64,000 nucleotides of DNA from Gemmobacter nectariphilus DSM 15620 (GCF_000429765.1 NZ_AUCM01000006.1:124001-188000); one strand, 5' to 3'; shown: positions 33,296-42,123, numbered from the stretch's first letter. The notes: generated from the sequence alone by a model not told the origin. Numbers and translations are program-made.

Positions 33296-33862
33296 ATGCA
33301 GACACAGGAATTGCCCGCCGGTGGTGGGGTCTTGGCGCGCATCGAAACGGCGATGATGTCGATCTCGGCCACCGCGATGATGGCCATCATGCTGATCGTG
33401 GTGATCGACGTCTGCGGACGCTACCTGTTCGCCTCGCCGCTGTCGTGGTCCTATGACATGATCGGCCTTTATCTGATGGTCGCGGTGTTCTTTCTGGCGC
33501 TGCCCGACACGCTGACGCACCACAGCCACATCGCGGTGGACGTGTTCCAGCCCTTGCTTCCCGCACGGGTCCGGCATCTGGCGCTGGCCCTCGGCTATGC
33601 GGCGGCAGTTGTCGTGGTGGCGCTGATCGGGGTCGGCGGCTGGCAACGCTTTGTCTCGGCCTGGGTCAATGACGACCGGATCGCCGCGACCGTCGCCCTG
33701 CCGACCTGGGTTCCCTATGCGATGGTGGTGATCGGATCGGCCACGATGACGCTGCGCTGCGGGGTGCGCGTCATCGGCCATGTGTCCGCGATGATGACCG
33801 GCACCGCACCGGCCGGGCTGGAGCCCGCCGCCCATCACACCGACGAAGAGGGCGGCGTCTGA
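33296..33862 (+). CDS. TRAP transporter small permease (DctQ type), system 3
   Basis: A 188-residue membrane protein with four predicted helices. The DctQ motif VVIDVCGRYLFASPLSWSYD is present. GGGGAGGAC precedes the ATG. It is the first gene of TRAP system 3, with gene order dctQ-dctM-dctP unlike systems 1 and 2, where the binding protein is first. It shares one base with the large-permease gene (TGATG). Confidence 0.88.
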   Translation: MQTQELPAGGGVLARIETAMMSISATAMMAIMLIVVIDVCGRYLFASPLSWSYDMIGLYLMVAVFFLALPDTLTHHSHIAVDVFQPLLPARVRHLALALGYAAAVVVVALIGVGGWQRFVSAWVNDDRIAATVALPTWVPYAMVVIGSATMTLRCGVRVIGHVSAMMTGTAPAGLEPAAHHTDEEGGV

Positions 33863-35148
33863 TGCTGGTCGCGACTGTTCTGATCTCGCTTGTCGTCTTG
33901 CTGGTCATTGGGCTTCCGGTTGCGCTGGCCATGGCGGTTTCGGGGGCGCTTGGCCTTTACCTGTATGGCGGCGTTCCGATCCTGATGGGCATTCTGGGCA
34001 CGACGCCGCTGTCGACGGCCAATTCCTATGAACTGATCACCATTCCGATGTTCATCCTGATGGCGGAATTCGTGATCATCTCGGGGATCGCCACCGATCT
34101 GTTCAAATCCGCGACCATCTGGGTCGGCCGCCTGCGCGGCGGGGTGGCGATGGCCACCGCGATTGCCGGGGCAGGGTTCGGGGCGATCTCGGGGTCCAGC
34201 ACGGCGGCGGCGGCAACGCTGGCCTCGACCTCGCTGCCCGAGATGATGCGTCAGGGGTATGAACCCAAGCTGGCCGGCGGCGTGGTGGCGATTTCCGGCA
34301 CGCTGGCCATGCTGATCCCGCCTTCGGTGGCGCTGATCCTGTATGGCATTCTGGCCGATGTCTCGATCTCGCGGCTGATGATCGCAGGGATCGTGCCGGG
34401 GCTGATCGTGACGCTGGCAATCATCCTGACGGTGGCGCTGCTGGTTGCGATCTGGCCAGGTGCCGCCCCGCCCGGGCAGCGCTACAGCCTGAAAGACAAG
34501 ATCGTCTCGCTGCGCCGAATCTGGCCGATGCTGGTGCTGTTCCTGTCGGTCACCGGCACGATCTATTCCGGCATCGCCACCCCGACCGAGGCCGCAGGCA
34601 TCGCCGCCTTTGCCGCCATGCTGCTGGCGATGATGGAACGCAAGCTGACGCTGCCCGCGCTGTGGGGCGCGCTGCGCCGGTCGACCCACACCACCTGCAT
34701 GATCCTGTTCATCATCCTGGGCGCCCATGTGTTCGGCTATTTCTTCACCATCACGCGGGTGACCAACGATCTGGCGAACTGGGTGGGGGCGCTGCCGCTG
34801 CCGGCGCTGGCGATCATGGCGGTGATCTTGCTGGGCTATATCGTGCTTGGCTTCTTCATGGACCAGATCGCCATTCTGATCCTGACGGTGCCGGTCGTGC
34901 TGCCCATCGTGCTGAAGCTGGGGTTCGATCCCATCTGGTTCGGGGTCATCGTCGTCGTGACGGCCGAGATCGGCATGGTGACGCCGCCCTTGGGCATGAA
35001 TGTGTTCGTTGTCGCCCGCTACACCCGCCGCCCGCTGGGCGAGCTGTTCCGGGGCGTCATGCCCCATGTCTGGGCGCATCTTCTGGTGGTCGTGCTGCTG
35101 ACGCTGTTCCCGGCGCTGGTGCTGTGGCTGCCGTCGCAAATGAACTGA
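33862..35148 (+). CDS. TRAP transporter large permease (DctM type), system 3
   Basis: A 428-residue polytopic transport subunit. DctM signatures are GAGFGAISGSSTAAAATLAS, the GTLAMLIPPSVALILYGI hairpin and TPPLGMNVFVVARYT near the C-terminus. It is translationally coupled to the small permease and followed after 32 bp by the binding-protein gene. It provides the membrane channel for the substrate of the downstream CoA-transferase/lyase operon, as judged by position. Confidence 0.93.
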   Translation: MLVATVLISLVVLLVIGLPVALAMAVSGALGLYLYGGVPILMGILGTTPLSTANSYELITIPMFILMAEFVIISGIATDLFKSATIWVGRLRGGVAMATAIAGAGFGAISGSSTAAAATLASTSLPEMMRQGYEPKLAGGVVAISGTLAMLIPPSVALILYGILADVSISRLMIAGIVPGLIVTLAIILTVALLVAIWPGAAPPGQRYSLKDKIVSLRRIWPMLVLFLSVTGTIYSGIATPTEAAGIAAFAAMLLAMMERKLTLPALWGALRRSTHTTCMILFIILGAHVFGYFFTITRVTNDLANWVGALPLPALAIMAVILLGYIVLGFFMDQIAILILTVPVVLPIVLKLGFDPIWFGVIVVVTAEIGMVTPPLGMNVFVVARYTRRPLGELFRGVMPHVWAHLLVVVLLTLFPALVLWLPSQMN

Positions 35149-35180
35149 AAACCGATCGGCATCCAGTGGAGGAGATGGAG

Positions 35181-36194
35181 ATGATCAAGAAGACAATGGG
35201 CGCGGCGCTTGCCGCCCTGATGGCCACTGCGGCCGTTCCGGCGATGGCGGAAACCATCCGCGTGGGCGACAGCTTTCCGGTGGGCCACTACATCGCCGAG
35301 AACATGACCAAGGTCTGGATGGACATGGTCAGCAAGCAATCGAACGGTGGCGTGACCTTTGAATATTTCCCGGCCGAGCAGATGGGCAAGGCCAAGGACA
35401 TGCTGCAACTGACGCAAAGCGGCGTGCTGGACGTGGGCTATGTCGGCGCCTCGTATGTGGCGGACAAGCTGCCGCTGTCCTCGGTGGGCGAGCTGCCCGA
35501 GGCCTTCACCACCTCATGCGCCGGGACCAAGGCGTTCTGGCAGATCGCCAAGCCGGGCGGCGTGCTGGACAAGGCGGAATTCGCGCCAAACGGGGTGCGC
35601 GTGCTGATGGTGATGGTGCTGCCGCCCTATCAGATCTTCACCAAGTCGCAGGAAATCACCGGGATCGACAGCTTCAAGGGGCTGAAACTGCGCTCGACCG
35701 GCGGGTCCAAGGAAATCGCCGTGCGCCTGGTGGGCGGTGTGCCGGTCAGCATTCCGGCCCCCGAAGCGCGCGAGGCGCTGTCGCGCGGCACGCTGGACGG
35801 GATCTTGTTCCCGCATTCCTCGATGATCCCCTACGAGATGCACCCGCTGGTGAAATATGCCACGCAGAACACCAACTTCGGCTCGTTCGTTGTGACCTAC
35901 ACGATCAGCCAGTCGCGCTGGGACAAGCTGGCCCCCGATGTCCAGAAGGTGCTGGCCGAGGCTGGCGAGGCCGCCACGATGCACGGCTGCGAGGTTGCCG
36001 ACCAGCTGGACGGCAAGGACAAGCAGACCATTGCCGATTCGGGCGTCAAGTTCGTCGACCTGCCCCCCGCCGATGCCCAGAAGGTGGCCGAGATGATGGC
36101 AACCGTGGGTGACCAGTGGGCCAATGCGCTGGAAGGCCGCGGCAAGCCGGCCAAGGAAATCCTGGCCGCCTTCCGCGCTGCGGTGAAGAACTGA
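35181..36194 (+). CDS. TRAP transporter solute-binding protein (DctP type), system 3
   Basis: A periplasmic binding protein of 337 residues. Its signal peptide is MIKKTMGAALAALMATAAVP with cleavage near AMAETI. The carboxylate-binding Arg is in FKGLKLRSTGGSK and the second conserved region is SRGTLDGILFPHSS. The ATG at 35181 has GGAGG at good spacing; a second ATG at 35175 is too close to that site. A perfect hairpin follows the stop, then a MaoC-like gene in the same direction. The substrate is probably a carboxylic acid. Confidence 0.9.
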   Translation: MIKKTMGAALAALMATAAVPAMAETIRVGDSFPVGHYIAENMTKVWMDMVSKQSNGGVTFEYFPAEQMGKAKDMLQLTQSGVLDVGYVGASYVADKLPLSSVGELPEAFTTSCAGTKAFWQIAKPGGVLDKAEFAPNGVRVLMVMVLPPYQIFTKSQEITGIDSFKGLKLRSTGGSKEIAVRLVGGVPVSIPAPEAREALSRGTLDGILFPHSSMIPYEMHPLVKYATQNTNFGSFVVTYTISQSRWDKLAPDVQKVLAEAGEAATMHGCEVADQLDGKDKQTIADSGVKFVDLPPADAQKVAEMMATVGDQWANALEGRGKPAKEILAAFRAAVKN

Positions 36195-36200
36195 TCCTGC

Positions 36201-36224
36201 GGCCGGGCGCCCCGGTGCCCGGCC
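36201..36224 (+). terminator. Intercistronic hairpin after system 3 binding-protein gene
   Basis: GGCCGGGC (36201-36208) and GCCCGGCC (36217-36224) form a perfect 8-bp stem with an 8-nt loop, six bases after the dctP-type stop. With no T-tract it probably protects or attenuates rather than terminates. Confidence 0.55.
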
Positions 36225-36243
36225 ACCCCTTCGGAGGTTTGCC

Positions 36244-36705
36244 ATGAAACTTGTGGGTCAGGGCTATTACTGGACCGATCTTCCCGTCGGTGCGCGCTTT
36301 CGCACCTTTGGCCGCACGATCACCGAAACCGACATCGTGAACTTCGTCTCGGTTGCCGGGATGCTGGAATCGCTGTTCGTCGATGCCGAATTCCGCGCCG
36401 CGCATTCCGCGATCCCCGGCCGCCCCGCACCCGCCGCGCTGGTGCTGTCGCTGTGCGAAGGGCTGGTGCTGAACGCGACCGGCCAAGGAACGGGGCTGGC
36501 CTTTCTGGGGATGGAGCTGACGGTCAAGGCCCCGGTCGTTCAGGGCGACACCATCCATGTCGAGCTGGAAGTGATCGAACAGCGCGCAGCCTCGAAACAC
36601 GGGCGCGGGCTGGTGCGGACCCGCAACGAGGTGATCAACCAGCGCGGCGAGGTGGTCATGGTCTACACGCCCCTGCGCCTGATGGCCGGGCCGCCCGTAG
36701 ACTGA
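36244..36705 (+). CDS. MaoC-like hot-dog protein without the hydratase dyad
   Basis: A 153-residue hot-dog-fold protein of the MaoC family. The fold is supported by GRTITETDIVNFVSVAG at the N-terminus and MELTVKAPVVQGDTIHVELEV in the middle. The catalytic D-x-N-P-x-H motif of (R)-specific hydratases is missing: the aligned region reads AGMLESLFVD. It may be a non-catalytic or thioesterase-like member. GGAGG precedes the ATG. It is the last gene before a strong T-tract terminator, so it ends the TRAP system 3 transcript. Confidence 0.78.
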   Translation: MKLVGQGYYWTDLPVGARFRTFGRTITETDIVNFVSVAGMLESLFVDAEFRAAHSAIPGRPAPAALVLSLCEGLVLNATGQGTGLAFLGMELTVKAPVVQGDTIHVELEVIEQRAASKHGRGLVRTRNEVINQRGEVVMVYTPLRLMAGPPVD

Positions 36706-36714
36706 TCGACATAT

Positions 36715-36734
36715 TTGTTCCGATATCTGAACAA
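36715..36734. promoter_or_regulatory. Inverted repeat upstream of the terminator
   Basis: TTGTTC (36715-36720) and GAACAA (36729-36734) are perfect 6-bp arms around CGATATCT. It lies just after the MaoC-like stop and about 80 bp upstream of a sigma-54 promoter, a distance at which an activator could bind. It might instead be part of the transcript end. Confidence 0.4.
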
Positions 36735-36738
36735 CATT

Positions 36739-36765
36739 GGGGGCCCCGGTTGGGGCCCCCGTTTT
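36739..36765 (+). terminator. Rho-independent terminator
   Basis: GGGGGCCCC (36739-36747) and GGGGCCCCC (36752-36760) form a perfect 9-bp stem with a 4-nt loop, followed by GTTTT (36761-36765) and more A/T. It ends the TRAP system 3 / MaoC-like transcript 33 bp after the stop. It is the only classical hairpin-plus-T terminator I found in the window. Confidence 0.9.
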
Positions 36766-36810
36766 ATATTGTCAGAAAACGATATTATCGCGGGATTTTC
36801 CGGCAATCCT

Positions 36811-36827
36811 TTGGCACGGGCCTTGCC
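36811..36827 (+). promoter_or_regulatory. Sigma-54 (RpoN) promoter
   Basis: TTGGCAC-GGGCC-TTGC (36811-36826) matches the -24/-12 consensus TGGCAC-N5-TTGC(A/T) at every position except the last, with the GG (36813-36814) and GC (36825-36826) elements exactly 12 bp apart. It faces the CoA-transferase gene at 36892, so the start of transcription should be near 36838. Control then needs an AAA+ enhancer-binding protein, and none is encoded in this window. Confidence 0.82.
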
Positions 36828-36891
36828 CTGATGATCCAAAATTATGCATGATACGTCTACATAACGGAACCAGCAGCGAGGCACCCGAGTC

Positions 36892-38085
36892 ATGGGACCA
36901 TTGGCAGGACTGAAGGTAATCGACCTGACATCCGTGGTGATGGGCCCCTATGCGACCCAGTTCCTTGGCGATTTCGGGGCTGACGTCATCAAGGTCGAGG
37001 CTCCGGCCGGCGATCTGGTGCGTGGGATCGGCCCGGCCCTTCACGATGGCATGGGGCCGATGTTCCTGAACTCGAACCGCTCCAAGCGATCCATCGCCAT
37101 CAACCTGAAGGCCCCCGAGGGACGCGCGCTGTTGTTGCGGCTGTGCAAGGATGCCGATGTTCTGGTCTACAACGTGCGCCCGGCCGCGATGAACCGCCTT
37201 GGCCTGTCCTGGGACGAGGTGTCGGCGGTCAATCCACGTCTGATCTATGCCGGGCTTTATGGCTATGGCCAGGACGGGCCCTATGCCGCCCGCCCCGCCT
37301 ATGACGACCTGATCCAGGGGGGCGCCACGGTCGCGCATCTGTTCCAGGTCTCTGGCAGCCCCGAGCCGCGCTATATTCCCACGGCCGTGGCGGACCGCGT
37401 GGTCGGGCTGATGGCGCTGTCCGCCATTCTGGCCGCCGTCGTTGCGCGGCAAACCACCGGCAAGGGCCAGCGCGTCGATGTGCCGATGTTCGAATCCATG
37501 GTGGGCTTCGTGCTGTCCGACCATCTGAGCGGGCTGACCTATGATCCGCCGCTGGATCGCGGCGGCTATCCGCGCCAGCTGGCGCCCAACCGCCGCCCGC
37601 TGAAAACGGCCGACGGCCATGTCTGTGCGCTGATCTATACCGATGACCACTGGCGCCGCTTTCTGACCGCGATTGGCGAACCCGAACGCATGGACGATCC
37701 GCGCTTTGGCACCTTTTCCGGGCGGAACCGCAACTATGACATGGTCTATGGCTGGCTGCTGGAAAAGTTCGAAAGCCGCACATCAGAGCAATGGATCGCG
37801 CTCCTGGACAGCATCGACGTGCCGGTGATGGCCATGCACACCTTTGAAAGCGTGCTGGAAGATCCGCATCTCAAGGCGGTCAACTTCTTTCAGCATGTCA
37901 CGCACCCGACCGAAGGGCCGCTGGTCAGCATGGCGAACCCGGTGCGCATGTCCGCAACGCCCGTCGAGCCGCCACGGCTGGCGCCGAACTTTGCCGAACA
38001 CACGCAGGATGTGCTGCGCGAGGCTGGCCTGACCCAGCCGGAAATCGACGCGCTGCTGCGCGACAAGGTCGTGATGGCGCGCTGA
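36892..38085 (+). CDS. CaiB/BaiF-family (class III) CoA-transferase
   Basis: A 397-residue family III CoA-transferase, which moves CoA from a donor such as succinyl-CoA to a carboxylic acid. The start GPLAGLKVIDLTSVVMGPYA and FLGDFGADVIKVEAPAGD are family hallmarks; GYGQDGPYAARPAYDDLIQG is the substrate-region motif, and the Asp in AVADRVVGLMAL is the likely catalytic residue. It is the first gene after the sigma-54 promoter and is followed by an acyl-CoA dehydrogenase after 22 bp. A ribosome-binding site is weak (GCGAGGC). Confidence 0.9.
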   Translation: MGPLAGLKVIDLTSVVMGPYATQFLGDFGADVIKVEAPAGDLVRGIGPALHDGMGPMFLNSNRSKRSIAINLKAPEGRALLLRLCKDADVLVYNVRPAAMNRLGLSWDEVSAVNPRLIYAGLYGYGQDGPYAARPAYDDLIQGGATVAHLFQVSGSPEPRYIPTAVADRVVGLMALSAILAAVVARQTTGKGQRVDVPMFESMVGFVLSDHLSGLTYDPPLDRGGYPRQLAPNRRPLKTADGHVCALIYTDDHWRRFLTAIGEPERMDDPRFGTFSGRNRNYDMVYGWLLEKFESRTSEQWIALLDSIDVPVMAMHTFESVLEDPHLKAVNFFQHVTHPTEGPLVSMANPVRMSATPVEPPRLAPNFAEHTQDVLREAGLTQPEIDALLRDKVVMAR

Positions 38086-38107
38086 GGCGCCGCCAAGGAG
38101 GGAACCG

Positions 38108-39274
38108 ATGGATTTTGCACTGACCCCGGACCAAGAGGCGATCCGCGACGCAATCGCCCGGATCTGCGAGAAATTCGACGATGCCTATTGGCTCAAGCGC
38201 GACCGCGAGGGCGGCTTTCCACAGGATTTCTACGATGCCCTGTCGCGTGAGGGGTGGCTGGGCATCTGCACCGCCGAGGCGCAGGGCGGCGCCGGGCTGG
38301 GGGTCACCGAAGCTGCGATCATGATGCGCACCATCGCGGAATCCGGTGCGGGCCTGTCGGGCGCCTCGGCGGTGCATATCAACATCTTCGGGCTGAAGCC
38401 GGTGGATGTGTTCGGCACCCAGGACCAGAAGGACCGCATGATCCGCCCGATGGCCGAGGGGCGCGAAAAGGCCTGTTTCGGCGTGACAGAGCCGAATACC
38501 GGCCTGAACACCACGCAACTTAAGCTTCGCGCGGTGCGCAGGGGCGATACCTATCATGTCACCGGGCAAAAGGTCTGGATCTCGACCGCGCAGGTGGCCG
38601 ACAACATCCTGCTGCTGGCCCGCACCACCCCGCTGGAAGAGGTGACAAAGCCCACCCACGGCCTGAGCCTGTTCTATACGAAATTCGACCGCGAACGCAT
38701 CAAGGTGCGCGAGATCGAGAAGATGGGCCGCAAATGCGTCGATTCGAACGAGCTGTTCTTTGAGGATTTCCAGATCCCTGCGAGCGATCTGATCGGCGAG
38801 GAAGGGCGCGGCTTTGAATACATCCTTCAGGGCATGAACCCCGAACGGATCCTGATCGCCGCCGAAGCGGTCGGCCTGGGCATGGCCGCGCTGCGCAAGG
38901 CGACGCAATATGCCAAGGAACGCGTGGTCTTCAACCGACCCATCGGCCAGAACCAGGCGATCCAGCACCCCCTGGCCAAGAACTGGTGCGAGCTGGAAGC
39001 CGCCTGGATGATGGTGCTGAAAGCGGCTTGGCTTTACGACGCGGGCAAGCCCTGCGGGGCCGAGGCAAATGCCGCCAAATACCTGGCCGGCGAAGCCGGG
39101 TTCAACGCCTGCCAACAGGCGGTGATGACCCATGGCGGGTTCGGCTATGCCAAGGAATATCATGTGGAACGCTACATGCGCGAGGTGATGATCCCCCGCA
39201 TCGCCCCCATCAGCCCGCAGCTGGTGCTGTCCTACATCGCCGAGCGTGTGCTGGGCCTGCCGAAGTCCTACTGA
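38108..39274 (+). CDS. Acyl-CoA dehydrogenase
   Basis: A 388-residue FAD enzyme oxidising acyl-CoA to enoyl-CoA. The beta-domain motif reads CFGVTEPNTGLNT and is followed by VTGQKVWISTAQVA. The usual C-terminal catalytic Glu (IYEGT) is not present, the region being MIPRIAPISPQL. A Glu at the alternative position used by isovaleryl-CoA dehydrogenase is present (E246 in GMNPERIL). AAGGAGG precedes the ATG. Its place between two CoA-transferases suggests it acts on a branched, possibly dicarboxylic, acyl-CoA such as methylsuccinyl-CoA; this is inference. Confidence 0.88.
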   Translation: MDFALTPDQEAIRDAIARICEKFDDAYWLKRDREGGFPQDFYDALSREGWLGICTAEAQGGAGLGVTEAAIMMRTIAESGAGLSGASAVHINIFGLKPVDVFGTQDQKDRMIRPMAEGREKACFGVTEPNTGLNTTQLKLRAVRRGDTYHVTGQKVWISTAQVADNILLLARTTPLEEVTKPTHGLSLFYTKFDRERIKVREIEKMGRKCVDSNELFFEDFQIPASDLIGEEGRGFEYILQGMNPERILIAAEAVGLGMAALRKATQYAKERVVFNRPIGQNQAIQHPLAKNWCELEAAWMMVLKAAWLYDAGKPCGAEANAAKYLAGEAGFNACQQAVMTHGGFGYAKEYHVERYMREVMIPRIAPISPQLVLSYIAERVLGLPKSY

Positions 39275-40527
39275 TGCAGGCGATCGCGGCAGACCGGCTG
39301 GATTATGGCGCCCTGCTGCGCGCAGGGGGCCGGGTGCTGGTCGGTCAGGGCACGGCGGAACCGCTGACCCTGACCCGGCGGCTGGTGGCGGCCCCGCCGC
39401 CCGCCGATCTGCCGGTGTTCCTGGGGCCGATGTGGTCCGATGTGTGGAACGGCGATGTGCCCCCGGCCCTGCGGCTGGAATGCTATGGCGCCTTCGGGGC
39501 CGGTGCCCGGCTGGCGCGGGCGGGGCGGCTGGCGATCTACCCGATGCATGTCTCGGCGCTGGCGGCGGCCATGGGCGGGTCGCGGATGCCCGTGGATGCG
39601 GTGCTGTTGCAGCTGCGCCCCTCGGCCAGTGGCAAAGGCTGGAACCTTGGCCTTGGTCGCGATTTCGTGGCGCATGTCGCCCGAACCGCCCGCGTTGTAG
39701 TGGCAGAGCTGAACCCGCATCTGCCCGCCTGCCATGGCGGCGACATCGACGATCTGCCCCTGACCGCGCTGGTCGAGGCAGCAGAGCCGCCGGTGACCTT
39801 GCCCACCCCGCCCCTGTCGGACACCGACCGCCAGGTTGCCGCCCATGTTGCCGCGCTGATCCCCGATGGCGCGGTGATCCAGCTGGGCGTGGGCACCATC
39901 CCCGCCGCCGTTCTGGCCGCCCTGTCCGGGCACCGCGACCTGGGGCTGCATTCCGGCGCCGTGCCGGACGGGGCCGCCGATCTGATCGAGACCGGCGTTC
40001 TGACCAACGCCCGCAAGGAACGCGACTGCGGCGTTTCGGTGTTCGGAATGCTGATCGGCACCCCGCGGCTTTATGCGCTGGCCGACCGCAACCCTGCCAT
40101 GCGGCTTGCCGGGCAAGAGGAAACCCACAACCCCGCCATCATCGCCGGCCTGTCGCGCTTTCACGCGATCAATTCCGCGCTGGAGGTCGATCTGACCGGA
40201 CAGGTCGGGTCCGAGGAGGTCGGCGGGCGATACCTTGGCGCCGTGGGCGGGCAGGTGGATTTCGTCCGCGCCGCGCAACTGTCGCAAGGGGGGCGGTCGA
40301 TCATCGCGCTGCCCTCGGTCACGCCCAGGGGGATCAGCCGCATCGTGCCGCGCGTCGCCGCCGCCACCTGCGGGCGGGCCGATGCCGATACCTTTGTCTC
40401 CGAACATGGCGTGGCCGAGCTGCGCGGCCAGCCGCTGACCGAACGCGCCCGCCGGATGATCGCCATTGCCGCCCCCGAACACCGCGACGCGCTGGAACGC
40501 AGTTGGCGCGAGGGGGGCCTGGGATGA
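39274..40527 (+). CDS. Acetyl-CoA hydrolase/transferase-family (class I) CoA-transferase
   Basis: A 417-residue family I CoA-transferase related to 4-hydroxybutyrate and itaconate CoA-transferases. Motifs are IQLGVGTIPAAVLAAL, GLHSGAVPDGAADLIETGVL, the region INSALEVDLTGQVGSEEVGG with the probable catalytic Glu, and GGQVDFVRAAQLSQGG. It would transfer CoA from the acetyl-CoA or succinyl-CoA pool to the incoming acid. Its ATG shares one base with the dehydrogenase stop and its end overlaps the racemase start by 4 bp, so the whole block is one operon. Confidence 0.87.
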   Translation: MQAIAADRLDYGALLRAGGRVLVGQGTAEPLTLTRRLVAAPPPADLPVFLGPMWSDVWNGDVPPALRLECYGAFGAGARLARAGRLAIYPMHVSALAAAMGGSRMPVDAVLLQLRPSASGKGWNLGLGRDFVAHVARTARVVVAELNPHLPACHGGDIDDLPLTALVEAAEPPVTLPTPPLSDTDRQVAAHVAALIPDGAVIQLGVGTIPAAVLAALSGHRDLGLHSGAVPDGAADLIETGVLTNARKERDCGVSVFGMLIGTPRLYALADRNPAMRLAGQEETHNPAIIAGLSRFHAINSALEVDLTGQVGSEEVGGRYLGAVGGQVDFVRAAQLSQGGRSIIALPSVTPRGISRIVPRVAAATCGRADADTFVSEHGVAELRGQPLTERARRMIAIAAPEHRDALERSWREGGLG

Positions 40528-41654
40528 GCGGACCTCTGGCCGGGCTGAAGTTCATCGAGATGGTCGGCATCGGCCCCGGCCCCTTTGCCGCCATGGTGCT
40601 GGCCGATCTGGGCGCCGATGTGCTGCGGATCGACCGGATCCAGCCGTCCGGCAACGGGATCGAGCGGCCGGTGGATTGCGATTTCGCCGCGCGGGGCCGG
40701 GCCTCGGTCGCGCTGGATCTCAAGCAGCCACAGGCGGTGCAGCTGGTGCTGGATCTGATCGCCCGCGCCGACGGGCTGATCGAGGGGTTCCGCCCCGGCG
40801 TGATGGAACGGCTGGGGCTTGGCCCCGCCCCCTGCCTGGCCCGCAACCCGCGCCTTGCCTATGGCCGGCTGACCGGCTGGGGCCAGACCGGGCCATTGGC
40901 CCATACGGCCGGGCACGATCTGACCTATCTGGCACAGACCGGCGTTCTGGACGCCCTGGGCCGCGCCGGTGCAGCCCCCACCCCACCCGCCAACCTGCTG
41001 GGCGATTATGCCGGTGGCAGCCTGATGATGGTCATCGGCCTTCTGGCCGCCATCCAGTCCGGGCGCGGGCAGGTGGTGGACGCGGCCATCGTCGATGGCG
41101 TCTCGCTGCTGGCGGCGCCGCTTCTGGGGCTGATGGCGGCCGGCATTCATTCGGGCGGACGGGGCGAGAACCTGCTCGATACCGGGGCACCGCAGTATGA
41201 CAGCTATATCTGTGCCTGCGGTGGCTATCTGGCGGTCGCGCCCATCGAGGCAAAGTTCCGCGCCGATCTGCTGCGCGGGCTGGGGTTTGACCCGGCGACA
41301 TTCCCCGATGTGACTGACCGCGCCAACTGGCCCGCCGCCCGCCGCCTGATAGCAGACCGCATCGCCAGCCGCACGCGCGATGACTGGGCCGCCGTGTTCG
41401 ATGGCTCGGACGCCTGTGCAACCCCGATCCTCAACTTTGCCGAGGCACAGGCCCACCCCGCAACACAGGAACGCGCGGCCTGGATCACGGTGGCCGGCCA
41501 CCCGCAACCCGCCCCCGCGCCCCGCTTTTCCGCCACACCGACCGCCACCCCCACCCCACCGCAACCGCGCGGCGCCGGGGCAGATGCGCTGGACGGCTGG
41601 GGCATCACCGACACCCGCCGCCAGGCGCTGCGCGCCGCCGGCATCATGCTCTGA
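40524..41654 (+). CDS. Alpha-methylacyl-CoA racemase (CaiB/BaiF fold)
   Basis: A 376-residue member of the family III fold whose motifs match alpha-methylacyl-CoA racemase. These are the catalytic His in TAGHDLTYLAQTGVLD, the catalytic Asp in NLLGDYAGGSLMM, and RGENLLDTGAPQYDSY followed by APIEAKF. It interconverts (R)- and (S)-2-methylacyl-CoA. Next to an acyl-CoA dehydrogenase, it would let both enantiomers enter the route. The C-terminus carries a Pro/Thr-rich linker. It overlaps the preceding CoA-transferase by 4 bp. Confidence 0.9.
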   Translation: MSGPLAGLKFIEMVGIGPGPFAAMVLADLGADVLRIDRIQPSGNGIERPVDCDFAARGRASVALDLKQPQAVQLVLDLIARADGLIEGFRPGVMERLGLGPAPCLARNPRLAYGRLTGWGQTGPLAHTAGHDLTYLAQTGVLDALGRAGAAPTPPANLLGDYAGGSLMMVIGLLAAIQSGRGQVVDAAIVDGVSLLAAPLLGLMAAGIHSGGRGENLLDTGAPQYDSYICACGGYLAVAPIEAKFRADLLRGLGFDPATFPDVTDRANWPAARRLIADRIASRTRDDWAAVFDGSDACATPILNFAEAQAHPATQERAAWITVAGHPQPAPAPRFSATPTATPTPPQPRGAGADALDGWGITDTRRQALRAAGIML

Positions 41655-41667
41655 CAGGGAGGACAGA

Positions 41668-42123
41668 ATGGCAGGGCTCTACTTCGAGGAATTCGAGGTC
41701 GATCGCGTCTTCGATCACGATCTCAGCCGCACGGTGACCGAGTATGACAACATCTCGTTCAGCCTGATGACGATGAACACCCAGCCGCTGCACATCGACC
41801 ATCACTTTGCGGAACAGACCGAATGGGGCAAGCCGCTGTTCAACAGCCTTTACACGCTGGCGATCATGATCGGCATGGCGGTCAGCGATACCACGCAGGG
41901 CACCACCATCGCCAATCTGGGCATGACCGATGTGCGCTTCCCCAAGCCGGTCTTTGCCGGCGACACGCTGCGCGCCCGCACCAGGATCATCTCCAAGCGC
42001 GAAAGCAGCTCGCGCCCCAACGCGGGGATTGTCGAATTCGAACACACCTGCCTTAACCAGAAGGGCGAGGTCGTGGCGATCTGCCGCCGCGCCGGTCTGA
42101 TGCGCAAACGCGAGGTTGCCTGA
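41668..42123 (+). CDS. MaoC-family enoyl-CoA hydratase-like protein
   Basis: A 151-residue hot-dog hydratase. The active-site loop reads NTQPLHIDHHFAEQ: the catalytic His is present but the first Asp of D-x-N-P-x-H is Asn. This NTQPLH variant is familiar from MaoC proteins found beside CitE-type lyases. It probably hydrates a 2-enoyl-CoA with a second carboxylate, for example mesaconyl- or itaconyl-CoA. GGGAGGAC precedes the ATG. The stop shares one base with the lyase start, supporting consecutive steps. Confidence 0.85.
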   Translation: MAGLYFEEFEVDRVFDHDLSRTVTEYDNISFSLMTMNTQPLHIDHHFAEQTEWGKPLFNSLYTLAIMIGMAVSDTTQGTTIANLGMTDVRFPKPVFAGDTLRARTRIISKRESSSRPNAGIVEFEHTCLNQKGEVVAICRRAGLMRKREVA

